Assembly: GCF_008808095.1 (NCBI RefSeq) | Contig: NZ_CP023396.1 | Span: forward strand, 1,674,001-1,738,000 | Origin: Pseudoalteromonas ruthenica | Lineage (GTDB): Bacteria > Pseudomonadota > Gammaproteobacteria > Enterobacterales > Alteromonadaceae | DNA: 64,000 nt | Direction: 5' to 3' | In this document: in pieces, positions 9,567-19,489 of the stretch | Layout of the letters: the number at the start of each line of letters is the position of its first letter | Numbering within the stretch: the first letter of the stretch is position 1 | The notes under the pieces: generated by a model | Told to the model about the DNA's origin: nothing | Database searches by the model: none | What the model saw: only the letters and a program-made list of their open reading frames with translations | Translations under genes and position numbers: made by a program

Positions 9567-9942
9567 ATTACTCAAGAAATCCCTCTTAAATTCAACACCT
9601 TACTTATCACCTTCAGTTGGCATTCAGCTAAATCACTGGTCAATAACAAATTTTATTACAAATTACCCCTAATAGGTCATTGCCAAATTCTTGTAAAGAA
9701 TGTTAATCTTATGTTGTTTGCTTGATTCACGACAGTCACCCTAACTGATTGTTAATCAACGACGTGTAGACATACTCCATCCCCGTAAGTCGGGAAGCTA
9801 AAAGGATTCTCTTGGCGACTCCTCACGCATTGACTGAGTATGCAGCCGTTTGCCCACGCCGATTGGCTTAGGTGTCTCTAGCAAATGTATTTAAGACAAC
9901 TAAAAGTTTCCCTTTAGGAAACATAACAACAAGGATTTCAGG
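9567..9942 (+). other. Long leader/intergenic region upstream of TonB receptor
   Basis: 376 nt without a recognisable gene. No tmRNA is present. The stretch 9771-9842 could fold as a three-way junction: CATACTC (9771-9777) with GAGTATG (9836-9842), an inner CCCG-TAAGT-CGGG hairpin (9782-9794), and AGGATTC (9803-9809) with GACTCCT (9817-9823; one mismatch). Downstream, AGCC (9844-9847) can pair with GGCT (9865-9868), and GTTTCC-CTTTA-GGAAAC (9906-9922) is a perfect hairpin about 20 nt before the receptor start. It matches no riboswitch class I recognise. A regulatory leader is an inference. Confidence 0.4.
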
Positions 9943-12543
9943 ATGAGAAAGTTTACTCCGTGCACTGTGCGCACTGCCCTAAGCCTCGCTTTAGGCTCTG
10001 CTGCGTTATCCCTCCCCTCTGTTGCCAGCGCTGACGAAACCGGTGGTGAAGGCGTAGAACGAATAGAAGTCACTGGCTCGCGTATTAAGCGCACCGATAT
10101 GGAAGGGCCGTCGCCAGTACAAAGCATTGGTAAAGAAGACATTGCCAATATGGGCTACGACAACTTGCAACAATTGCTAGAACGTATGCCTGTAGCCGGT
10201 AATGGCACCTTCTCTACTCGCGGCAACAACCAAGACTCAACCGCAAACGGCGGCGCCGCTGTTAGCTTACGGGGGCTGGGACCGGATGCCACTTTGGTGC
10301 TTATTAATGGCCGCCGAGTCGCCATCAGCGCCTTCGCCGAGAGCATCACCAATTCTTTTGTCGATATCAACTCGATTCCAGTATCAGCCATTGAACGTAT
10401 CGATATCCTTAAGGACGGCGCATCGGCCATTTATGGCTCAGACGCTGTTGCTGGGGTAGTGAACGTAATTTTGAAAAAAGACATTGAAGGGATTGAAATC
10501 AACCTTGGCTACGGAGAAACGACCGGCCCCGATTATGATGAAACCACTGCAAGTTTAGTATGGGGCACAACCAGTGATAAAGGCAGTGCGTCGGTGATTC
10601 TGGACTACTTTAAGAATACCGGTTTAGAGTCTGCAGAAATGGGTAAACTGGGTACCGCAAACCAAGCGCCTTATGGTGGCATGGATTTTCGTTCATCACG
10701 TGGGTTCCCGGGCTACTTTTACGTCAATGGTGAAAAGACTATCGACCCGAACTGTCCACCCGAGAGTGCCACCGCCAGTGGCAGCTGTTTGTTTGACTAT
10801 GGTCCGTACGGTTTTATCACGCCTCCTGCAGAGCGCGTAGGCGCCATTGCTCAGTTTGATTACAACTTCGATAACGATATCACTGCGTTTTTGGAAATTG
10901 CAGCGCAGCACAACACCTCTGAAGCCGGTGGTGCACCAACACCACTTGATGAAGACGCAGGCCTTACCGTTCCGGGCTCCCACCCTAACAACCCGTTCGG
11001 ACAAGACATTGAAATTGGTCGTTATCGTACTGTTGATGCGGGTCCTCGCCGTTGGGATATCGAGTCTGATACACTGCGCTTCGTAGCTGGCTTGCGCGGT
11101 GTGATCAACGACTGGGACTGGGAAGTGGCCGCGCAAAAAGGCCGCTCAAAGTCAGAGCAAACGGGCGATCGCTCTATGGGTTGGGTCCGTGTTGATTTCC
11201 TACAGCAGGAGATTGATGCCGGTAACTATAACCCCTTCGGCGGTGTCCAAAACGATCCGGCGGTGATTGACCGCATTACCACCAGCTTAGTGCGCCGTGG
11301 TGAGTCGCATATGACTTCTTTTGATGCCAGTATCAGTGGTGAAGCGTTCGAATTTAACGATGCCATGGTGATGATGGCTGCAGGTCTTGAATACCGTGAA
11401 GAAGATGTCAGCGATGTGCCTGACGATCAATTCCAGCGCGGCCTTATCTTTGGTACTGAGTCCGTCTCTGCCGCCGCAGAGCGTGACCAGTGGGCGGCTT
11501 ATGTGGAGTTCTCCATTCCTCTGCGCGATGACTTAGAGTTGCAATTAGCCGGTCGTCACGATGACTACAGTGATTTTGGCTCTACCACTAACCCTAAGGT
11601 TGCCTTGAAATGGGCGCCTAGTGATGAGTTTTCCCTGCGTGGTTCATGGGCACAAGGCTTCCGCGCGCCGTCTTTGGCGCAGATCGGTCTAGGCCCATCA
11701 GAAGAAAGCCAATTCTTCGTCGATACCTATCGCTGTCAAGCCACCGGACAAGATTGCGATCTACTTGATTACAATATCGAGTTTGCTGGTAACCCAGACT
11801 TAGAAGCTGAAGAGTCTGAGTCTTGGAACGTTGGTGCTATTTGGGCACCCACCACCGATTTAGGTATCTCTGTTGATGTCTGGAGCATTGAACAAGATAA
11901 CAAAATCGACGAGCAAGACTTCGGTATGATTTACAACACGCACTGTAACGATCAAAACAGCACCGTGTGTGTACGCTTGCCACCGGCCAATGGCGAGGCG
12001 CTAGGCGTTATTCAAACCGTCAATAGCACCTTTGAGAACGTCTCATCACAAGAAGCATCAGGGGTTGATTTATCAACCAACTACAGCATGGACCTTGCCG
12101 ACATGGGGCTATTGAAGTTTAATCTTGAATGGTCTTACATGCATGAGTTCAACAAAGATGACCGCGAGTATATTGGCGAGTACGAGTATCCTAAACACCG
12201 TGGCTTGTTTAGCACGAACTGGGAGTTCAACGACTTCAACGTCAATATGAATATCAGCTATATCGGTTCATTCGAGGACACACCGGATATCGACTTCGAT
12301 GGTAACCTGGATTTCGACACCGAGACTTCTCGTGATGTTGCCTCGCAAACCCTCGTTGATATTCAAGGTGCTTATCACATCAATGATGCAGTACGCGTAT
12401 CTGTGGGTGTGAATAACCTCTTTGACGACGAGCCGCCATTTGCCATTGGCGATGGTGATTCTGACCTTTACGGTTATGTATCGTCTATCCATAACCCCCG
12501 TGGACGCTACGTATACACCAACTTAACGTGGCGTTTTAACTAA
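9943..12543 (+). CDS. TonB-dependent outer membrane receptor
   Basis: An 866-aa outer membrane receptor. A signal peptide of about 30 residues is followed by a TonB-box-like ERIEVTGSRIKR segment and a plug domain (about 50-180; VSLRGLGPDATLVLINGRR, IERIDILKDGASAIYGSDAVAGV). The remainder is a 22-stranded beta-barrel ending in TWRFN. It belongs to the large marine TonB-receptor class without a carboxypeptidase-like N-terminal domain. The substrate is unknown; no TonB-ExbBD or siderophore genes lie nearby. An AbgT-family transporter is convergent downstream, but the two are separated by a bidirectional terminator, so a link is only possible. Confidence 0.93.
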   Translation: MRKFTPCTVRTALSLALGSAALSLPSVASADETGGEGVERIEVTGSRIKRTDMEGPSPVQSIGKEDIANMGYDNLQQLLERMPVAGNGTFSTRGNNQDSTANGGAAVSLRGLGPDATLVLINGRRVAISAFAESITNSFVDINSIPVSAIERIDILKDGASAIYGSDAVAGVVNVILKKDIEGIEINLGYGETTGPDYDETTASLVWGTTSDKGSASVILDYFKNTGLESAEMGKLGTANQAPYGGMDFRSSRGFPGYFYVNGEKTIDPNCPPESATASGSCLFDYGPYGFITPPAERVGAIAQFDYNFDNDITAFLEIAAQHNTSEAGGAPTPLDEDAGLTVPGSHPNNPFGQDIEIGRYRTVDAGPRRWDIESDTLRFVAGLRGVINDWDWEVAAQKGRSKSEQTGDRSMGWVRVDFLQQEIDAGNYNPFGGVQNDPAVIDRITTSLVRRGESHMTSFDASISGEAFEFNDAMVMMAAGLEYREEDVSDVPDDQFQRGLIFGTESVSAAAERDQWAAYVEFSIPLRDDLELQLAGRHDDYSDFGSTTNPKVALKWAPSDEFSLRGSWAQGFRAPSLAQIGLGPSEESQFFVDTYRCQATGQDCDLLDYNIEFAGNPDLEAEESESWNVGAIWAPTTDLGISVDVWSIEQDNKIDEQDFGMIYNTHCNDQNSTVCVRLPPANGEALGVIQTVNSTFENVSSQEASGVDLSTNYSMDLADMGLLKFNLEWSYMHEFNKDDREYIGEYEYPKHRGLFSTNWEFNDFNVNMNISYIGSFEDTPDIDFDGNLDFDTETSRDVASQTLVDIQGAYHINDAVRVSVGVNNLFDDEPPFAIGDGDSDLYGYVSSIHNPRGRYVYTNLTWRFN

Positions 12544-12555
12544 GCCACTCACACA

Positions 12556-12584
12556 AAAAAGGCCGCGAATATCGCGGCCTTTTT
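12556..12584. terminator. Bidirectional terminator
   Basis: AAAAAGGCCGCGA-ATA-TCGCGGCCTTTTT, a near-perfect palindrome between the convergent TonB receptor and AbgT genes. Confidence 0.92.
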
Positions 12585-12598
12585 GCTGGGCTCACCCC

Positions 12599-14155
12599 TT
12601 AACCATAGGTATACGAAGATTGAATACCCAATGGAATATCTAAGCCCCAATAGGCTAGCAAGAAGATGCTCCAGCCAATCAAAAAGGCGATAGAGTAAGG
12701 CAACATCATCGCTATCAGCGTACCTATACCGGTATTTTTCACATACTTTTGGCAATACACCACCACCAGCGGGAAGTAAGGCATCAATGGCGTAATAATG
12801 TTTGAGCTTGAATCACCAACACGATAAGCAGCCTGAGTTAAATCAGGAGAGATATTAAGCTGCATTAACATTGGTACAAAGATAGGCCCAAGTAGTGCCC
12901 ATTTCGCCGAGCTTGAGCCGACAAACAAGTTTACAAAGCCAGTTAAAAAGATAATACCGACAATAGTCACGCCACTTGGCAAGGACAAGGCTTTCAACAC
13001 TGCTGCGCCCTCAATCGCCAGTAATGCACCCAGATTAGACTGTGCGAATGCGGCAATAAATAGTGCACAGAAGAACGCCATCACCACATAATAAGCCATC
13101 CCTTCCATGGCTTTGGTCATCGCCATCACCATGTCTTTTGAGGATTGGAAAGTACCGGCAACAAAGCCATACACCGCCCCTGGGATCCAGAACAATAAGA
13201 AAATAAGCGGTACGATGGATTGCATGATTGGTGCGCTAAAATCAGCCAGCTTGCCATTTTCGGCGCGCAGTGGTGAGTCACCTAAACTAGCTACATACGC
13301 TAACAGCGCCAAGCCTGCTAGCATCACGGCAGTGGCAATAAAGAAGGCTTTCTTTTCTTTCGAGGTCGCCGTTTCAAAAGCCGGCAATTCATCGGTGTTA
13401 CCATCAACCGGAGAGTTCTTTAACCGTGGCTCGATAATCTTGTCGGTGATGTACCACCCCACCAAGACAATGAAGATACTCGACATTGAGGTAAAGTAGT
13501 AATTGTTAAGCGGGTTGATTTCCATTGTTGGGTTAATGATCTGCGCCGCACTTTGGGTAAAGCTTTGTAATAGCGGGTCGATACCTGAGGGAATAAAGTT
13601 AGCACTAAAGCCACCGCTCACACCGGCAAATGCCGCTGCGATACCCGCCAATGGGTGACGCCCCATGGCGTAGAAAATAACCCCGGCAAGTGGGATCACT
13701 AATACGTAGCCCGCGTCTGTCGCGGTATGCGATACAATACCGACCAAAATAATCATTGGTGTAAGTAAGGCTTGCGGAGTGCGTTTAAGCATCAGCTTAA
13801 TGCCGGTATTGATATAGCCACTGTGCTCAGCAACGCCAACACCGAGCATCGCCACCAGCACCACACCTAATGGCGCAAAGCCGGTGAAGGTCTTCACCAT
13901 CGAGGCGAGAAAGCCAGCCAAAGCATCGCCGGTGAGTAGGTTATTAACCACAATAGGCGCATTAGTGCGCGGGTCAATGACATCAAAGGTAACGCCTGAG
14001 AATACCCAAGAAAGCACCCAAATCAGTAACATAGAGAACAAGAAAATCATTGCCGGATCGGGCAACTTGTTCCCCACATGCTCAATAGTATTTAAAAAGC
14101 GCGCGATAGCGCCAGTTGGTGCAGCTCCTTGCTGGTCACCGTTATTATTATTCAT
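12599..14155 (-). CDS. AbgT-family transporter
   Basis: Inner membrane transporter of the AbgT/MtrF family; characterised members import p-aminobenzoyl-glutamate or export sulfonamides. It has many hydrophobic segments plus the family stretches GVGVAEHSG, VSHTATDAGYVLVIPLAG, GGFSANFIPSGIDPLL and NLFVGSSSAKWALLGPIFVPM. The length of about 518 aa is normal. A GTG at 14161 is in frame, but it overlaps the AAGGAG ribosome site; the ATG at 14155, 5 nt beyond GGAG, is the better start. Transcription is isolated by terminators on both sides. Confidence 0.93.
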   Translation of the reverse strand: MNNNNGDQQGAAPTGAIARFLNTIEHVGNKLPDPAMIFLFSMLLIWVLSWVFSGVTFDVIDPRTNAPIVVNNLLTGDALAGFLASMVKTFTGFAPLGVVLVAMLGVGVAEHSGYINTGIKLMLKRTPQALLTPMIILVGIVSHTATDAGYVLVIPLAGVIFYAMGRHPLAGIAAAFAGVSGGFSANFIPSGIDPLLQSFTQSAAQIINPTMEINPLNNYYFTSMSSIFIVLVGWYITDKIIEPRLKNSPVDGNTDELPAFETATSKEKKAFFIATAVMLAGLALLAYVASLGDSPLRAENGKLADFSAPIMQSIVPLIFLLFWIPGAVYGFVAGTFQSSKDMVMAMTKAMEGMAYYVVMAFFCALFIAAFAQSNLGALLAIEGAAVLKALSLPSGVTIVGIIFLTGFVNLFVGSSSAKWALLGPIFVPMLMQLNISPDLTQAAYRVGDSSSNIITPLMPYFPLVVVYCQKYVKNTGIGTLIAMMLPYSIAFLIGWSIFLLAYWGLDIPLGIQSSYTYG

Positions 14156-14248
14156 TATCACTCCTTAGCTAAAGCGAGTGCGTGAACATCCGCCACGCAA
14201 TTTCCACTGTGCAGACTACTGCAAAATGCCCATAAAGGCTATATAGAC

Positions 14249-14273
14249 AAAAACACCAGCTAGCTGGTGTTTT
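14249..14273. terminator. Terminator downstream of yfcL
   Basis: AAAAACACCAGC-T-A-GCTGGTGTTTTT is almost perfectly palindromic with A and T runs. It separates the leftward epmC-yfcL operon from the AbgT gene. Confidence 0.88.
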
Positions 14274-14298
14274 TAGGTATTCGTGTAACGCTATGGGG

Positions 14299-14577
14299 CT
14301 AGTTGGCAAGCGCCTTAACTTGCTCCCAAATCACCACCACATGATCTCGGTCGGTGTCATCCAGCTCACCATTTTGATAGGCCTTTACCAAGCTTTCTTC
14401 CACCTGTTGGTTGAGCTCATCTGGGGTTAACGGCAAGTTCTCTACCTGTGCATAACCGACAGCCAAATCAAAGTGGCCGCGCAGATAACCGCCCGCGAAG
14501 AGCTGATCGTCATCGGCATTATCAACCAAATCATCAAAAAACTGCTGTGCCGCATCGACATACTGTGTGTAAGACAT
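14299..14577 (-). CDS. yfcL: YfcL family protein
   Basis: Small acidic protein of the YfcL family, function unknown. It shares the family stretch DDQLFAGGYLRGHFDLAVGYAQ and a C-terminal VVIWEQV helix with E. coli YfcL, at the same length (92 aa). It begins 2 nt after the stop of the NAD-kinase-like gene and is the last gene of the epmC run, matching the yfcL-yfcM-aroC-prmB neighbourhood of enterobacteria. Confidence 0.88.
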   Translation of the reverse strand: MSYTQYVDAAQQFFDDLVDNADDDQLFAGGYLRGHFDLAVGYAQVENLPLTPDELNQQVEESLVKAYQNGELDDTDRDHVVVIWEQVKALAN

Positions 14578-14579
14578 TA

Positions 14580-15707
14580 CTACTCCTCAAAGTGGCCCAC
14601 GGCGTAGAGCACATGGTCATTAAAGCCTGTGGTTATTTGTATATAACCGGATAATTCGTCGTCCAGTTCGCTGTCGCCGGTATCGCAAACCAATGGCCGC
14701 CCTTGCAGCGCTTGCAGTTTGCTTTTCGTAGCAACAACGATGATATTGTCTTTTCCTATAGCGCGAATAAGCGCTGGGCTCAGTTGCTGGTTGCCTCGAC
14801 CGAATAAATGTCCTTGGCCACCAATAAGGGTAATAACCAGTTTGGTTGGCGCCTGCTCGACAGCACTGAGCAACTGCTGCGCGGTCATGTCCTGCCCGAT
14901 TAACGCTTGATCTTGAACTAAATCCACCCCTAGCAAGGTGTTCTCTAGGCCCATTTCTTCCATGACGGCCGCAACCGTTGAGCCTGAACCCATAATGTAC
15001 TGGTATTGTTCATCCATCTCGCTGACCACAAAGGCTGCGATGTCAGCAAGTACTAACTCATCGACTTCTTTACCGCCGGCATTTTTCACTGCTTGCACAT
15101 AGCGTAACTCGCTGGGAACGCGCAGCTCGCCGTAGCGCTTGGCGCGCACTGCACCTTGGCGAAAAGCCTGCTCATCAATGTCCATAACATCACTTTCGCT
15201 GAGGGTCACCAGCTCACCTTTAACCAGCATTTCAACCACCCTACCCGCCGCTTTTGGGGTAATGGCATACACGCCTGAGTGAATTTTACAGCCCGCAGGA
15301 ATGCCCAGCGCCGGCAGCGTATCATCAATGGCATGACAGATATTTCTGGCGGTGCCATCGCCTCCGGCAAACAATAATAAATCCACACCTATAGCCTGCA
15401 ACGCTTTTGCCGCCAGCTCAGTGTCTTGAGCCGTGGTTGAGCGCTCACTGTGATACACCACTTCAACATCAAAGCCGAGCTCTTTGGCGACTTGTTCGCC
15501 CATGGAGTCATTGACAGTGTAAATACACAGTTGCTCGCGATACGCGAGGAGCTGCTCGAGGGCCGCACGGGTACGTAGGTTCGCTTTCGGCTCGGCGCCA
15601 AGGGCGATGGCTTTGGCTGCTGTCTGCGCACCGTCACTGCCTTTAAGCGCAACGGACCCCCCAAGCCCAGCCAAGGGATTAACAATTAAACCTAGTTTAA
15701 AGCGCAT
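14580..15707 (-). CDS. ATP-NAD/AcoX-kinase family protein
   Basis: Predicted nucleotide or NAD kinase-fold protein (COG3199 type). The kinase signature LLLFAGGDGTARNICHAID is near residue 115, with LGIPAGCKIHSGVYAITP following. The N terminus MRFKLGLIVNPLAGLGG is typical. It differs from housekeeping NadK, and the substrate is not established. At 375 aa it has the normal length. It overlaps epmC by 11 nt and is followed 2 nt later by yfcL, so the three are probably one transcript. Confidence 0.88.
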   Translation of the reverse strand: MRFKLGLIVNPLAGLGGSVALKGSDGAQTAAKAIALGAEPKANLRTRAALEQLLAYREQLCIYTVNDSMGEQVAKELGFDVEVVYHSERSTTAQDTELAAKALQAIGVDLLLFAGGDGTARNICHAIDDTLPALGIPAGCKIHSGVYAITPKAAGRVVEMLVKGELVTLSESDVMDIDEQAFRQGAVRAKRYGELRVPSELRYVQAVKNAGGKEVDELVLADIAAFVVSEMDEQYQYIMGSGSTVAAVMEEMGLENTLLGVDLVQDQALIGQDMTAQQLLSAVEQAPTKLVITLIGGQGHLFGRGNQQLSPALIRAIGKDNIIVVATKSKLQALQGRPLVCDTGDSELDDELSGYIQITTGFNDHVLYAVGHFEE

Positions 15708-16251
15708 CGTGTTGCTCCTGTATACCCTGCCACTGCACCCGCTCTGGCGTCAGTGGGTAAGGTTGCTGATAATGCTGACTCAAGGCTTGCAATAGGCGCT
15801 CAGTGCGAGCATTAAAGCCCTGCTCAATAAGCCTGACTAACTTCTCGTACACCCGTTGCTGAAAACGAAATCGGCAGGTTTGTTCTCCTCCGAGATTATC
15901 CGCTGACACATTAAAGGGAAAACCCGCCGCCAAAGACAACGCCCATTCAATTGCTTGTGGATGCACTTCCACCTGCTCAAATGCCTGTTGTTGCTCTTTA
16001 CTGCGACCATCAGGGCAGTACCAGTAACCGTAGTCTTCACGAGTTCTGCGCTCAGCACCGGCAACAAGCCAATGAGCAATCTCATGCAGAGCACTTGCGA
16101 AAAATCCATGGGCAAAGACAATCCGGTGATAACCGCACTGTTCGTCTGCGGGCAAGTAAATGGGCTCGTCCTCACCGCGCACCAAGCGGGTGGTGTAATC
16201 CGCATAAAACGTGCGCTCAAATAGCGCGATTAATTCATCAACGTGGTGCAT
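15697..16251 (-). CDS. epmC: Elongation factor P hydroxylase EpmC
   Basis: EpmC (YfcM) hydroxylates the beta-lysyl-lysine of elongation factor P. The metal-binding motif HEIAHW (His56, Glu57, His60) and the conserved REDYGYWYCPDGR and FEQVEVHPQAIEW segments are present. The length of 184 aa is standard. It is first gene of the epmC-NAD kinase-like-yfcL run. The EpmA/EpmB partners and efp are not in this window. Confidence 0.95.
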   Translation of the reverse strand: MHHVDELIALFERTFYADYTTRLVRGEDEPIYLPADEQCGYHRIVFAHGFFASALHEIAHWLVAGAERRTREDYGYWYCPDGRSKEQQQAFEQVEVHPQAIEWALSLAAGFPFNVSADNLGGEQTCRFRFQQRVYEKLVRLIEQGFNARTERLLQALSQHYQQPYPLTPERVQWQGIQEQHDAL

Positions 16252-16306
16252 AACAAAATTGAAAACAAAAACACCGCAGGATTGTACGGATTTTGCGAGG
16301 TAAAGT

Positions 16307-16331
16307 AAAAACGCAGCCCTGTTGGCTGCGT
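16307..16331 (-). terminator. Terminator of prmB-aroC operon
   Basis: On the minus strand ACGCAGCC-AACAG-GGCTGCGT is followed by TTTT, immediately after the aroC stop. Confidence 0.88.
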
Positions 16332-16339
16332 CACTTTAT

Positions 16340-17437
16340 TTATTTTTGCCCTGGGATAGGCCCAAACTCATGGGCCACATGAGGGTTTTGCGCCCGTTGA
16401 CGCAATAGGTGGTCCATCAAGGTAATGGCCATCATCGCCTCAGCAATAGGCACCGCACGAATACCTACGCAAGGGTCATGACGGCCTTTAGTGATCATTT
16501 CTACCGCCTCATTGCGAGTGTTAATACTCTGTCCCACCACGGTAATGCTTGACGTGGGCTTGAGGGCGATGCTGGCAACGATATCTTGGCCGGTAGAGAT
16601 GCCCGCTAACACACCGCCAGCATGATTAGAGGTAAAGCCTTGTGGAGTGAGCTCATCGCGACCTTGAGAGCCTTTTTGCTCGACCACGGCAAAGCCATCA
16701 CCAATCTCCACCCCTTTAACCGCGTTGATGCTCATCAATGAGTGCGCCAGTTCTGCATCAAGACGGTCAAACACAGGCTCGCCCAAACCTACCGGCACAC
16801 TTTTAGCCACGACCGTGACCTTTGCGCCGATGGAGTCGCCCTGCTTTTTTAAATCTCGCATATACTCATCAAGGGCATCAATTTGACTGGCATCAGGGAA
16901 GAAAAAAGCATTGTTATGCACTTCATTCCAATCATACTGCTGCGCTTTAATAGGCCCTAGTTGCGATAAGCACCCTTGCACCTCGATACCGTGAAATTGC
17001 TTCAGGTACTTTTTCGCTATTGCCCCCGCAGCGACGCGAATAGCGGTTTCTCTGGCTGAAGAGCGCCCCCCACCACGGTAATCACGCACACCATATTTAT
17101 GCCAATAGCTGTAATCACCATGGCCTGGGCGAAACACATCTTTAATTTTGCTGTAGTCTTTGGAGCGTTGATCGGTGTTTTCAATCACCAGGCCAATACT
17201 GGTGCCGGTCGTTTTGCCTTCAAACACCCCAGAGAGAATTTTCACCTCATCCGCCTCTCGGCGCGCCGTAGTGTAGCGGCTTTGCCCCGGTTTGCGCCGG
17301 TCTAAGTCGTGTTGTAAGTCAGCCTCATTAAGCTCCAGCCCTGGTGGGCAGCCATCGACCACTCCCCCTAGCGCTGGCCCGTGGCTTTCGCCAAAGGTAG
17401 AGAGCTTAAATAGCTGCCCTATACTGTTACCTGCCAT
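16340..17437 (-). CDS. aroC: Chorismate synthase
   Basis: Last step of the shikimate pathway: EPSP to chorismate with reduced FMN. All three family signatures are visible: [18 protein letters not shown] near residue 16, the [20 protein letters not shown] stretch near 105 and the C-terminal [17 protein letters not shown]. The length of 365 aa is usual. It lies 42 nt downstream of prmB on the same strand, the conserved prmB-aroC pair. Its product feeds PheA and TyrA, encoded about 6 kb further on. Confidence 0.98.
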   Translation of the reverse strand: MAGNSIGQLFKLSTFGESHGPALGGVVDGCPPGLELNEADLQHDLDRRKPGQSRYTTARREADEVKILSGVFEGKTTGTSIGLVIENTDQRSKDYSKIKDVFRPGHGDYSYWHKYGVRDYRGGGRSSARETAIRVAAGAIAKKYLKQFHGIEVQGCLSQLGPIKAQQYDWNEVHNNAFFFPDASQIDALDEYMRDLKKQGDSIGAKVTVVAKSVPVGLGEPVFDRLDAELAHSLMSINAVKGVEIGDGFAVVEQKGSQGRDELTPQGFTSNHAGGVLAGISTGQDIVASIALKPTSSITVVGQSINTRNEAVEMITKGRHDPCVGIRAVPIAEAMMAITLMDHLLRQRAQNPHVAHEFGPIPGQK

Positions 17438-17479
17438 GTTCTTTCCTCATTCCAAAAATGGCGTTACCTAGTAGCTAAT

Positions 17480-18415
17480 CTAGCTGCCAAAGTGGGCATC
17501 TAAATCGGCTTTTGAAATCATAAACACCCCTAAACCACCCTGCTCAAACTCAAGCCATGTGAAGGGTACCTCGGGGTATAGCGCTTCCATGTGTACCATA
17601 GAGTTGCCCACCTCAACAAATAATAAACCGTTATCCGTTAGATGCTGCGCTGCGTTAGCAAGTAACTGGCGGGTCACATCCAAGCCATCTTCACCCGAAG
17701 CCAGCCCTAACTCCGGTTCATGGTGAAACTCTTGAGGTAAATCGCCCATATCCTCAGCATCAACATAAGGCGGGTTAGCAATGATCAAGTCGTACTTTTC
17801 TTGGCCTACGCCGCTAAATACATCGGATAAAATCGGTAATACCCTATCTTGCAGCTGATAATCCTGGATATTGATATCTGCCACGGCCAGTGCATCAGGG
17901 GAGATGTCCACAGCATCCACCAGCGCATTTTCAAATGCCTGCGCTAAGGCTATGGCGATACAGCCTGAGCCAGTACACATATCGAGTATACGCATTACAT
18001 TTTCGGGCTCTTGCACCCAAGGTGAAAACTGCTGCGAGATGAGCTCTGCAAACGGTGAGCGCGGCACTAATACCCGCTCATCTACATAAAATGGCATGCC
18101 AGCGAAATATGCTTGATTGGTTAGATATGCCACGGGTGTGCGCTCATTAATACGTTTTGCAATCAGCACACTCAAATGCAGCTTTTCAGCTGTGGTTAAA
18201 CGGCTACTAAGAAGCGTGTTCGGCGCATCCATAGGTAAATGCAGTGCCGGTAATACCAGAGCTACAGCTTCATCCCAGGCATTATCAGTACCATGGCCAA
18301 AGAATAAGCCATGACCACTAAACTGACTTGTGGCCCAACGCAGCCAATCATTGATAGTTTCTAAGGTGTGCTCAGCATCTTCGCGCTGGGCGTCGGTTAG
18401 CAAAATGTCGCTCAT
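17480..18415 (-). CDS. prmB: Ribosomal protein L3 glutamine methyltransferase PrmB
   Basis: SAM-dependent N5-glutamine methyltransferase for ribosomal protein L3. SAM-binding motif I ([11 protein letters not shown], about 145-155) and the catalytic NPPY (214-217) are intact, preceded by the PrmB-type N-terminal helical domain. The length of 311 aa is normal. It is upstream of aroC and divergent from smrB, the same arrangement as in E. coli. Confidence 0.96.
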   Translation of the reverse strand: MSDILLTDAQREDAEHTLETINDWLRWATSQFSGHGLFFGHGTDNAWDEAVALVLPALHLPMDAPNTLLSSRLTTAEKLHLSVLIAKRINERTPVAYLTNQAYFAGMPFYVDERVLVPRSPFAELISQQFSPWVQEPENVMRILDMCTGSGCIAIALAQAFENALVDAVDISPDALAVADINIQDYQLQDRVLPILSDVFSGVGQEKYDLIIANPPYVDAEDMGDLPQEFHHEPELGLASGEDGLDVTRQLLANAAQHLTDNGLLFVEVGNSMVHMEALYPEVPFTWLEFEQGGLGVFMISKADLDAHFGS

Positions 18416-18503
18416 GTTTGTAAACGCTCGTTATCCCTTAATAGCGCCATTGTAGCGTGTTTAACGCTAGGTTTTTATGCTTTTTTTGGTTAAACTCTCG
18501 ACC

Positions 18504-19067
18504 ATGAAAAAACAGCAACCAACAGCACCTGACGCACAGCCATTGTCGCAACAGGACATCGATTTATTTCGCCAAAGCATTGGCGCCACCAAGCGGGTCA
18601 AAAATGACACCGTGCGTTTGACTGAGCAACAGAAAAAGCCGATCGCTCAGCGCCAACAAGTGGAGCGCCAAAGTAATACCGAATTCTACTTTTCAGACGA
18701 GTATATTCCCGACATAGACACACACAGTACCATCAGCTATGTCAAAGCAGGAGAAGACCGCTACCTGGCAAAGCAGCTGCGTCGTGGCGATTACAATCCG
18801 GAACTGATCCTCGACTTGCACGGCCTCAACAAAGAAACGGTCAAACAGGAGTTAGCAGCGCTGATCAGCGCTTGCAAAAAACAGCATGTGGCCTGTGCGT
18901 GTGTAGTGCATGGCATTGGTGAGCGGGTGTTAAAGCACAAAGTGCCGCAATATCTGGTGCAGCATCCTGATGTGATTGCCATGCACCAAGCGCCACTAGA
19001 ATATGGCGGTAAAGGGGCATTATTAATTCTTATTGACTTGCCCGTGGATGTCAGCCCGCTTCTTTAG
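18504..19067 (+). CDS. smrB: Smr-domain endonuclease SmrB
   Basis: Endonuclease that cleaves mRNA at collided ribosomes in the E. coli rescue pathway. The C-terminal Smr domain has LDLHGLNKETVKQEL (near residue 105) and VHGIGERVLK, and a conserved FSDEY segment lies N-terminally. An upstream ATG at 18477 is in frame, but homology starts at MKKQQ, so the ATG at 18504 is preferred although its ribosome site is weak. The 3' end overlaps the convergent GNAT gene by 4 nt. Confidence 0.94.
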   Translation: MKKQQPTAPDAQPLSQQDIDLFRQSIGATKRVKNDTVRLTEQQKKPIAQRQQVERQSNTEFYFSDEYIPDIDTHSTISYVKAGEDRYLAKQLRRGDYNPELILDLHGLNKETVKQELAALISACKKQHVACACVVHGIGERVLKHKVPQYLVQHPDVIAMHQAPLEYGGKGALLILIDLPVDVSPLL

Positions 19068-19489
19068 GCTTGGTATATATCGGCATTATGACGCTGCATC
19101 AAAATGCTTGGGTCATCAATGGCGTTAAAGCCAAACTGACGATATAAATCGTGCGCATCGAAGGTGGCGAGCATAAAACGCCGCAACCCTTGCAGCTCAG
19201 GATGGGCGACCACCTCAGCAATAAGCGCTTTGCCTATCCCCTGCCCTTGATAATGCTGCAATACAAACACATCAGCCAGATAAGCGAATGTGGCGTAATC
19301 CGTGGTCACGCGGGCAAAGGCTACTTGCTCGCCCCGCTGGTTATAGGCGCCAAAGCATAAGGAGTTATCGATGGCACGACGCATCACCGCAGCAGGAATA
19401 TCTTTAGCCCAGTAAGTGCGGCTTATAAACCCGTGAATCACGTCAAACTGCAGCTTTGCTTTGTCTGTATCTATATGCACTGAACTCAT
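19064..19489 (-). CDS. GNAT-family N-acetyltransferase
   Basis: Single acetyltransferase domain with the acetyl-CoA loop QGQGIGKALI near residue 82 and a preceding YLADVFVL strand; the C-terminal LYRQFGF is typical. Substrate unknown. The ATG overlaps the stop of the GGDEF-EAL gene (ATGA), so it is likely translated with it. The pairing has no known functional meaning. Confidence 0.88.
   Translation of the reverse strand: MSSVHIDTDKAKLQFDVIHGFISRTYWAKDIPAAVMRRAIDNSLCFGAYNQRGEQVAFARVTTDYATFAYLADVFVLQHYQGQGIGKALIAEVVAHPELQGLRRFMLATFDAHDLYRQFGFNAIDDPSILMQRHNADIYQA

Noticed and set aside
9567..9942. tmRNA (ssrA) gene expected near smpB
   Set aside because: No tmRNA 5' or 3' acceptor-like ends, no tag-peptide reading frame, and no CCA-type end were seen in the region.
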